64,000 nt of DNA. Origin: Oxyruncus cristatus (Eukaryota; Chordata; Aves; Passeriformes; Cotingidae). The position numbers were made by a program, and so were the translations under genes. Below the pieces are notes generated by a model. That model saw only the letters and a program-made list of their open reading frames with translations, did not search any database and was not told where the DNA came from. This document shows, piece after piece, positions 52,785 to 61,400 of this stretch (the first letter of the stretch is position 1; the number at the start of each line of letters is the position of its first letter). The stretch lies in contig VXAY01001266.1 of assembly GCA_013399855.1 (NCBI GenBank), positions 1-64,000 of the forward strand, read 5' to 3'.

Positions 52785-52938
52785 AGAGAGGGTCAGAATC
52801 ATGTTTTCAAGAAAAAATTCCCCCCTGTGAGGGTGGAGAGGCCCTGGCACAGTTGCCCAGAGAAGCTGTGGCTGCCCCATCCCTGGATGATCTTGAAGGT
52901 CCCTTTCAGCCCAAACCATTCTGTGATTCTGTAATTCT
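52785..52938 (+). mobile_element. CR1 LINE 3' end in WRAP73 intron 1
   Basis: Plus-oriented CR1 tail: GTTGCCCAGAGAAGCTGTGG, then CATCCCTGGATGATCTTGAAG and CAAACCATTCTGTGATTCTG. It begins about 110 bp from the WRAP73 exon 2 acceptor. Confidence 0.92.
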
Positions 52939-53097
52939 AGTCTATGAGCACTGAGCTCCACTGCAAACTAACAAGAACAGCTAAACCAGGAGGGAAGAGG
53001 TTACAGTAATAGAATCCTCATTCATTCCATCACTGCTGGCTAAGTAATTCCACTCTTACAAAATGACTCTTTATCTCATAACTATTATTTTATTTCG

Positions 53098-53350
53098 TAG
53101 AATCCCAGAACGGTTTGGGTTGGGAGGGACCTTAAAGCCCATCCCGTCCCGCCTCCTGCCATGGGCAGCGACACCTTCCAGGGATGGGGCAGCCACAGCT
53201 TCTCTGGGCAGCCTCTGCCCCGGAGGAATTTCCCACAATATCCCGTCTATCCCTGCCCTGCGGCAGTTTGAAGCCATTCCCCCCTGACCTGTCCCTCCAG
53301 GCCCTTGTAGAAAGTCCCTTTCCATCTTTCCTGTGGCTCCCTTCAGGTGC
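53098..53350 (-). mobile_element. CR1 LINE 3' end in WRAP73 intron 1
   Basis: Minus-oriented CR1: TAGAATCCCAGAACGGTTTG, 'ttgggagggaccttaaagcc', CAGCGACACCTTCCAGGGAT and TTTGAAGCCATTCCCCCCTG. It faces the plus-oriented copy at 52785-52938, giving a tail-to-tail inverted pair with a ~160 bp spacer. Confidence 0.93.
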
Positions 53351-53500
53351 TAACTGAAGTACTAATTAATTTACCCAGGTTAGTTTAGCCTCAGCCAGGT
53401 CTCTGTTACAGACCCTCGCTCACCCACAGCTCCCGTGCCCCTCAGGGCTCACACCCGCGGGCTCCGGGGCTCCACCGCTCCGTGCCCGCCCCGGCCCGGC

Positions 53501-53685
53501 NNNNNNNNNNNNNNNNNNNNNNNNNNNNNNNNNNNNNNNNNNNNNNNNNNNNNNNNNNNNNNNNNNNNNNNNNNNNNNNNNNNNNNNNNNNNNNNNNNNN
53601 NNNNNNNNNNNNNNNNNNNNNNNNNNNNNNNNNNNNNNNNNNNNNNNNNNNNNNNNNNNNNNNNNNNNNNNNNNNNNNNNNNNNN
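53501..53685. other. Assembly gap (185 N), probably hiding WRAP73 exon 1
   Basis: A run of N at the centre of the WRAP73/TP73 CpG region. The expected WRAP73 first exon (about 23 codons and 5' UTR, minus strand) is not found on either flank, so it most likely lies here. Confidence 0.85.
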
Positions 53686-53720
53686 CGGCCGCGCGCCGCG
53701 GGGGCGGTGCCCGCGCTGGG

Positions 53721-53735
53721 CCGGCAGGGGGCGCC
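53721..53735 (+). promoter_or_regulatory. CTCF-like motif
   Basis: CCGGCAGGGGGCGCC closely fits the CTCF core (CC-n-S-Y-AG-R-GGGC-R-S). It lies about 35 bp after the gap, between the divergent genes. Occupancy is not known. Confidence 0.6.
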
Positions 53736-53769
53736 CTGCGGCGGGAACGAGCCTCAGTAACGTATTAAT

Positions 53770-53777
53770 ATGCAAAT
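53770..53777 (+). promoter_or_regulatory. Octamer motif ATGCAAAT
   Basis: A perfect POU-family octamer, ATGCAAAT, in a short A/T-rich island (AACGTATTAATATGCAAATG) inside the CpG region. Confidence 0.5.
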
Positions 53778-53888
53778 GAGACGTTAATGAGCCGCCTAAT
53801 GAACCGAGGGGTGTGTTCCCCCTCCTCCGCCTCCTCCGGGTATGGCCGAGCTCCCCGTCCTCAGCGAACCACCCCCCCATATGGCGCC

Positions 53889-53897
53889 TTTCCGCGC
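53889..53897 (+). promoter_or_regulatory. TP73: E2F-like site, candidate TP73 P1 element
   Basis: TTTCCGCGC fits the E2F consensus TTTSSCGC with flanking CGCG. Human TP73 P1 is an established E2F1 target, so the position upstream of TP73 is meaningful. Function here is inferred. Confidence 0.5.
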
Positions 53898-53924
53898 GCA
53901 GTGTCCCGCGCCCGGGACTGCCCT

Positions 53925-53974
53925 GGCTAATTAATCGCCCCTTCCGGCTAATCAATCCTCCCGGCTAATTACCG
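53925..53974 (+). promoter_or_regulatory. Three GGCTAATYA repeats (homeodomain-like)
   Basis: GGCTAATTAATC (53925), GGCTAATCAATC (53946) and GGCTAATTACCG (53963) form a short direct-repeat cluster of TAAT cores in an otherwise GC-rich segment. Confidence 0.5.
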
Positions 53975-54420
53975 ACAAGCAACAGGAGCGCAGACGGGAC
54001 GTCCCCGCCGGGTTCCCCGGACAGGACAGAGAAACTGGCGATTGCAATAGAGATGCCCCAGGAAAAGGATGTGAATTGACTGTAATCCATCAATCAACAA
54101 ATAGACAAATAAATAAATGTACGTACACATATACACACCAGCGAAGGGGTAGAAGCCAAATAACCCCTCCCGCGGGACGTATTCCCTTGGGAAACAGCCC
54201 CGAGGGAGCCGAAGGGGCACAGGGGCGGTGACAGGGACGCGTGTCCCCAACACGCTCCGGCCCCGCGGGCTGCGGGTCCTGCGCGTCCCTTCCCGGGGAC
54301 ACACACGGCTCCCCTCGCCCCTCCGCTCCGAACCCCCGCATTTCTGGGTGGCAGCAGCCCGGCTCCCGTCCCAGTGACAGCCCGGTCCGGGTGCGACCCA
54401 CCTCCCTGCTCGGGGACCAC

Positions 54421-57400
54421 AGCCACCATCACTTAAAAATAAACCTCGCCATCAGAGAAACGTTCGAGTCTGCTTTTCATTGCGGATTTTTTGGGATCCA
54501 AAAACCGGTTACAGGTATTTTGGGTGGGTAAATGCACCGGTTTTCCGTCCCGTGGCGGAGGGACAGACGCGACAGCCGCTCTGCCGCCACCACCTGCGGT
54601 GTCCCTGCCCGTGGAACAAAATGAGCTTTAAGGTCCTTTCCAACCCAAACGCTCCGATTAAAGCCCAGCAGCCGCCTCGGGCGCGGTGCTCCCGGGGGGC
54701 TGCCACAGCCTCCCTGCCCTGGAGTCACTCTGGCACTGGTGACCAGCTTAATTCCCCGGCACGCTCGGCTGAGCATTCCCCACCCCCTTGCAACTGCCTC
54801 CTGTTCCAGGAAGGAGCGCACAAGCTTTTGCCTCACTTTTCACACAGCTTTCAGCAGCTCCAATGTCATTGCCTAGGCGACCGGGACGCTACTAGATCGT
54901 AGTGCAGTAAATAACATAGATCCTCTATCCCAGGCCACTCCTGTCTGCGGGAGACCTCCGGGGGAACTCGAAACGCAGGTAGGAGGAAAAAACCTACAAA
55001 AGGAAACCCCTTGCTATCCGTGTGTGCGAGTTTCTCGGCACGACCCTCTCCCGAGCGCTCGATAACGTGCCTGGAAGATGATTCGCAGCCACTTGGCTTC
55101 GTGGGCTTGTTGCACAGTGTTGAAGTGTCTTGGAAAGTTTGCTCCCGAGTGCCTTAGATCCGGAGTAAAAACTGGCCCAGCCTTGAGTGGGAGAAGCAGT
55201 GGAGGGGCTGGACCCCAGTGGGATGCAGGGGCTGGCTGCCACAGCCAGGTCCCTGCAGAGGGATGAGGCTGCCAGGGAGGGAGAGAGAGCGGCTGCCTCA
55301 GCCTCCTGCCCCATCACGAGCTACCTGTCAGTGACTCCATCCAGAGAGGATTTCTGTCCAGCCTGCCTCCTCCTTGGAAAGTAAATTGTTAATAACCTCC
55401 TGGACCCTAAGGAGGGCTCCTGAGATTCAAGTGTGCTGCGGGAAAGCTCGCTCCCTCGCTCTTCATTGCTTTTACAAACCTCATTTTGCAGGTGTGAATT
55501 TAATAAGCCGGGACAAACGAACGATAGCACGGGGCAGCACTGGCACCCTGGGACTGGCAGCATTTTGCAAACATTGAGTTGTTTGCTGTGGGCTGGATAA
55601 GCCCAATGGGTCTCGTTGTGCAGACGAGAGAAATTCTGACCAGTTCCCAAGCCATCAAGCAGCTGAGTGTGAGGGGTAGCAGTGGCTCTCAGAAGTCCTC
55701 CTCTCTCAGGATGGGCCAAGAGTCCTTAGGAATTAGTCATCTGTTATACAGAGTTTGGGCATTTATCTCCCTTTAAGGTGGCTGCAAAATGCCATCACCT
55801 TTCATCCTGGGCTGGAGTGGCAGGATAGCAGTGAATTTGTTATCACCGAGTGAAATAGCACTGGGCATTTCTAGGTGCTAACCCCGAGCCTTGGAGTTGA
55901 TGGTGAGATCAAAGATGCTCCTTCTAGGGAGTGCAGAAACTCAGCAGCTGGGCAGTGCTGTGAGACCCCTTCACTTTCCTCACAGTGATGAAAGAAGGAA
56001 GTTGAGTTTATAATCATTCTAAGAATATATTAAGGTCTGCGGTCAGAACACGAACCGTGAGTGAACCGCGGTTGGATATACAGAGGTTCACCTGCTCTGC
56101 TTCTCCAGGGAATTGTTCTCCCATTTTGGGGGGGCTCTTGGGACCTTGGTGTGTGTTTTTCCTTCTCCCTCTGTCTCTGGGACTTGGGGGGAAAGAGCTG
56201 CTTCAGCTGAGCTGGGGTTGACTTGGCATTTTGGATGTAGCAAAGCCACAGCAGTGTGGAAAATTGAGTACACTGAGCTTTTCCACACTAATCTTTGGAA
56301 ATTATTTCAGTGGCAGTTCACAGGGAAGGGGCACACACAGGAGAAACCAGTCCCACTGCGACCCAGCCAGGTCCAGCATCCCGGGGGTGGCAGCCCTGCC
56401 GTGGGCTGAGCCCAGTCCCAAGGCGAGGGGAGGTGGTGATCACCTGTTCACAGGCTTTCTCTCCCAACTCTTGGCCTCTTTTCCCGTGTGCAGTTTCCCT
56501 GCAATGCCCTGACTAGCAACAGAGGGAAGCAGCAATCCAGCAATCGCTGGAGCCGGCTTGGGGAGGTGCAGGGAGAGCAGCTCTCCCAGTGAACACGGCA
56601 AATCCCACCTGCAGCCTTGGATCCCATCGCCAGCCCCTGGGTTTGCATGTTTTGGTCCCTCTTCCTCTAGAAACCTGCAATAAATCCAGTGCAGGTCCCT
56701 CCCGAGCTGTGTCAGTCATGCCAAGCATCCCCTGCCACCTTCCTGCAGCCTCAGGGCAGAAGGGATGGAGAATTCCTTGCTGCCCTTCCCTGGGCAAGGA
56801 GATCTTCACTTTAATAAGCAGTTTGGGTTCTCTGGAGGTGATAATTTCAGATGGAATTACATCAGAGGCATGCCAATTTGGGGGAACCCTATTTATAAGT
56901 CTTTTGTGATTCTTTACCATCCCAGATGCCCTGTGCCAGGCTGTCAGTCTTGCTGCAGAGGTGCTTTTCCAGGATGAGCTGGGATCACAGCAGAGGGATG
57001 TGCCTTAACAACACCGACTGCTGCAGCTTCCCTTTGTACTCTGGAGTTTAGAGCTCAGATGTGAGAAGATGGCCTGGCTTTGCATGCACAGGTTGTGCTT
57101 TGAAAGCGAAAGGGAACTTCCAAAACGCCCTTAAAATAGTCAGATTTCTTTCCTTTTGAGAACAAGAGCAGCCACGTGGTTAGAGCTGGTGTCACCCGTG
57201 ATGACCACACAGCCGGGGCGGTGCAGAGGTGCTTTCTCTGCTGGAGGGAAAGGCCTGGCTTCTTCCTGAAGCTGCCCTTGGCCAGGGAAAGCAGCATGGA
57301 AGCAGGGTAAGGCCACCAGCAGTCGCCTGCGTCTGTTCTAGGCTTTTCCTTCTCTCGAAGCTGTCATGTAGGTACTTTCGTTTCTCTGTGTGTCACACGT

Positions 57401-58355
57401 GGGGCGAGGAGGGACGGGAGGACATCGGGCTGTCCCTGTTAGCTATCCTGGCATTGGACCCGTGGCACAGGGACCCCCCTGTGCTCTGGGAAACCCTCAG
57501 GGGACGGCAGCTGTGGATGCTGTGTCTCATAGAAAGCAGCTCACACGATCTGCTGATGGGGAAAGCTAGCCTGCTTTTGTTTTAACTCCCTTCCCTGCAG
57601 GCACCCAGTCCCCAGCTGAGTCAGAGGGGCCTGGGAGATCCTGAGCATCCCTCAGTCCGAGAGGGGCTGCCCTCGGCTCGCACCCCAAGAGCAGGAAGTT
57701 TCAGGTTTTCACTATGAGATGTCCAAGTTGAAATGAGATGTTAAAACCAGCGTGGGTAAAAGGAGCAGCTTGATGTGCCTGAGGTACACCCAGTCAGCCA
57801 GGGCAGGAAAGTGGTGCTGCTGCTTCCAGGGAGCGGGTGAGGGAGGAGGAGGACGGTGCTGTGGCAGCACTGCCCGCCCAGGGAGGCAGCGTGGGGCTCA
57901 AGATGGCTCTGGGAGATTTCCCGCTCTGGCTGCTGGGCCAGAGAGGCTCTGGGAGCACAGGGAGAGCCGAGGTGTGCCCTGTGCTTCCTCCCGCACCTGG
58001 GAGAGGCCAAGAAAACATCGTCCAGGGGCGAGGGGAACGCAGCGGATGGATGAGGACTCTGGTTATGACTGTGCACAGCACTCAGAGGCTCTGGCTGAGG
58101 GACGGGCTTTCCTGCAGCTCCCCGGATGCACCTTCTGGCTGAGCTCGGGTCATGCCCTGCCCACCGTCCTGGCCTGCAGCCGCTGGGGTGTGGGCACTGT
58201 CCCCCACCATGGGCCCTGGGCGGCTCCGGTCCCTGCTGGAGTGAGCTGGGCTTGGGGGACTCCTGCCCCTGGCTGGGTGCTTTGCTGGCATGAGACAGCT
58301 CAGCACGGCACAGCACGCTGGCAGTGCTAACGCTGCTGCTTCTCTTTGCCCCTAG
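54421..58355 (+). other. TP73: TP73 5' region and intron 1; exon 1 not firmly placed
   Basis: TP73 exon 1 is noncoding in other vertebrates, so it cannot be found by translation. One candidate donor is CGCAG|GTAGGA with the exon ending at 54978, just before the GC content falls. A diverged CR1-like tail (AAGGTCCTTTCCAACCCAAAC) lies near 54628-54650. The rest, to the exon 2 acceptor at 58355, shows no further supported feature. Confidence 0.45.
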
Positions 58356-58451
58356 AGTGGTTTATCCTCTGTCAGACTCCCCCACTGCCAAGATGTCCCA
58401 GTCATCTCCAGCTGACGAAGGCAGCACGTTTGCACACCTCTGGAGCACTCT
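58356..58451 (+). CDS. TP73: TP73 exon 2, TAp73 start codon
   Basis: The exon starts after CCCTAG at 58355 with 37 bases of 5' UTR. The ATG at 58393 has A at -3, and 19 codons plus two bases precede a GTAAGT donor. The peptide includes Thr-Phe-Ala-His-Leu-Trp-Ser-Thr-Leu, the core of transactivation domain 1. Confidence 0.95.
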
Positions 58452-61400
58452 GTAAGTGGGGGGGAATATTTCCCGGGGGGGGGGGAATATTTCCTGTGAG
58501 GGGTGTTCAGAAGCAGGAGCAGACAAGTTCCTTTTGCATCCTCTGCTCCCCACAGATGCCTTTGCCACACTGAGGATTTTGCTCTCAGATTCCAGCCGCT
58601 CTGCTCAGCCCACTTCATTTGCCAAACTGTTGTTTGAAACCAGCACACAAACATACATGGCACTGTCTCACGGAGGGCTCCTTTTTTTTGCTGCAGTGCT
58701 CCAGGGATGCACAGAGATGGTGTCAGGGCAAGAGCAGAGGTCCCCTTAAACTGGACCCTTAATTCCAAAATTAAACATCTTCCAGCCCCACCAAGGTGTC
58801 TGCAAGTTTTCTGGCCTTTGAGTCTCATGCTCTAATAAAGCAAGGGAGAAGGACTGTGCTTCATTCCATCCTTTCTCCCTCGGTATCCTCTCATGTAAAG
58901 ACATCCCAAGCTGACAGATATGCCACAGCAGCTGGGTGGATGCACAGTTTCCCAAGTCTCTGCTTGCTTTACCTGCCAGGCAACAGTTTGCCTGAGCAAA
59001 GCCTGCTCTGCCACGTGGGGATCAAAGCAGAGGATGGAGGGAGGAGTTGGGAAGGTGACAAGGTTCAAGAGGATTGTGAGTTGCTGGGTGGCAGTGGTGG
59101 TACAGCGTGCTGGAGGGCTGGGAAGATGACTGTGCCCTCACCTTCTCCTCAGGGAGCCAGACAGCACCTACTTCGACCTCCCTCCAGACACCCACACCAG
59201 CAGCAGTGAGGTGTCCAACCAGACAGAGGTCACGATGGACGTCTTCCAGATGAGAGGCATCAACGACTCGGTGATGGTGAGTGTGCTCAGGGGTCATGGG
59301 TGGCACCTGCACCACACACAGACTGGATTTCCCCACAGGGGTGGGCTGGGTGCTCTGGGAGAGGCAGTGGGGAGCACAACCACTGCAGGTGTGGCACTGC
59401 TGGCACCGGTGCAGGGTCTGATCACCTGTGGCACAGGGGTCAGTAAAGCCAAGGCTCCTCACTGTTAGACAGTATCTCTGCACACAGCAGCGGGGCTCAG
59501 TGCTGTAAGGGCAGCAGAGCTCGAGTCCCACGACAGGGACAGGGTACAAACGGTGTGTAGTAAAAGCCTGTCCTACAAGCCTTTGCCTCTGTCTAAGGCA
59601 GAGTCTTGGAAAAGCATCGAGGGTGTGTGAGACATCCAGGTCACCTGTGCACGTTTGGTGCCCCGAGCAGGTTGGCCTCCCAGCAGCATCCCTGCAGCAG
59701 CTCCGGCTGTTGGCAGCATCTCCCTGCCGAAAGCCGCCGTTTCCCTGCAGAAAGCCGCCGTTTCCCTCCCCGACAGCTTGCCTCCCCTCCCCCAGCCCCC
59801 TTTCCCTCGCTTTCCGCTCGCTTTCCCTCCCTTCCCCAGCCTCTGCCACAGCGGGCAGGAGCCGGGCAGAGGGCTGATAATTGGGGTTCTGCCCCTCGCT
59901 GGGCAGATGAGCTCTCGCCTTTCCCCACTCCCACTGTGACCGAAGCCAAGCCCCGCAGGGTTGGTGCAGCCCAGGGTGCATGACAGTAAATGCACAGGAT
60001 GCCACTGGACTGAGACAGGGGCAAGAGAGCAGAACAGCAGTGGAGGGACTGCTCAGTCCGTGCTGATTCCTGCTGCTCGTGGGGCTCAGCACCTGTGCCA
60101 GTGCTTGGTGACTTGGAGCAGGTCACCCCAATGCCCTGGCCAGCCATCTATCCCTATCTATCCCTGTCAATCCCTCTAGGTATCCATCCATCCATCCATC
60201 CATCCATCCATCCATCCATCCATCCATCCATCCATCCATCCATCCATCCATCCATCCATCCATCCATCCATCCATCCATCCATCCCTCCATCCATCCATC
60301 CACACCTATCCATATCTGTCCATCTAGGCAGGGATAACTCCACATCACTGAGACACGGAGCTCTCCCAGACTCACTGCATCACCTGGTCAGTGCAGGCAT
60401 GGCCACCTCGGTGTGCTGGTGACAGGTGTCAGCCAAGCAGGTTTCCAGCCCCATGTGACTGGAAGAAGCTTTCGGGAGTGGGATCAGGGTGGGTTTGATG
60501 GTGGAGCTGGACCCCCGGTCTCCCTGCAGTGGGAATGGTTGGTATCGCCCAGTCCATCACTGGGCAAGCTGGGGCCTGCCCTGTGCTTTAATGAATAGTC
60601 ATGAGGGACAGAAGGGGTGGGCCCCGTTTTGTTGTTGGATGCAGCGAGTTGACAGAACTAAGGGAGATGAAAAAAGCAAAAGAGCCAACAGACGGCGGCA
60701 CACGGGTGGCCAGCGCAGCATCCCTGGCGCTGCCCGCCCCGGCCCTGCTCCCACACTCCCCCTTCCACCCACCATCCCACCCCGGCCTCCTTCATCGCCA
60801 GCCCGACCCCATGACTCCCGTGGCAGGACGGTTCCCCGCGCTTCGTGAACCCCAAGACATCTAAAATGCTGTACATCAGCGACCCGATGCAGCATTACAC
60901 CACGGTAGGTGCTGCTCGTTATGGACGGGGTTTGCCTCGCTGCTTGTATTGGAATTATCCCCCGCTGCTGGGGCACCCGCTCCAGCTCTGCCTGCCCAGC
61001 TTTGTGCTGTGGCCCAGGATGCTCCAGGGGTTGTCCCAGTGTGAGCCTTGTCCCCAGCACACGGCTGCAAGGATGAGCTGGGGCTGCTGCTGCCCCGCTC
61101 CCGAGCCCCAAGCTGTGTCGGTGCAGGGTGCTGCAGCCTTGGGGGCTCAGTCACTGTTCCTCTTGCTTTGCCTGACCCGGTGCTGGCAGAGCCCAGGGTG
61201 GGATTTACACCTTGGGTGAAAGGAGGGCAGGCTCCTCATGTGGGTGCACAGTCAGGAGGGGTGTTAGCCAGAGCATCCATCTGAGGAACGCCTGTGGTGC
61301 TGGACACCTCCTGCACTGGTTTGTTGTCCACTGGGGATCTCTTCAGCCGAGCCACGGCACATGCCATGGCCCCAGGCAGGCTTCCCTTCCCTTCCCTTCC

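Larger units (their letters stand above)
53686..54420. promoter_or_regulatory. WRAP73 / TP73 divergent CpG region
   Basis: GC-rich, CpG-rich sequence between the WRAP73 5' end (left, minus) and TP73 (right, plus), where human also has closely spaced divergent promoters. It contains CTCF-, E2F-, octamer- and homeodomain-like motifs, listed separately. Transcription start sites cannot be placed from sequence alone. Confidence 0.65.

Noticed and set aside
54590..54660. Full CR1 element near the TP73 promoter
   Set aside because: Only a short AAGGTCCTTTCCAACCCAAAC motif resembles a CR1 tail. The flanks are too diverged to call an element.
59022..60092. 356-codon minus-strand open frame antisense to TP73 exon 3
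   Set aside because: It reads through the complement of a well-supported exon and flanking intron, has low-complexity segments from the 21-bp duplication, and shows no recognisable domain or splice logic.
60123..60375. Frames encoding repeated Ile-His-Pro-Ser or Trp-Met-Asp-Gly
   Set aside because: They are translations of the (TCCA)n microsatellite.
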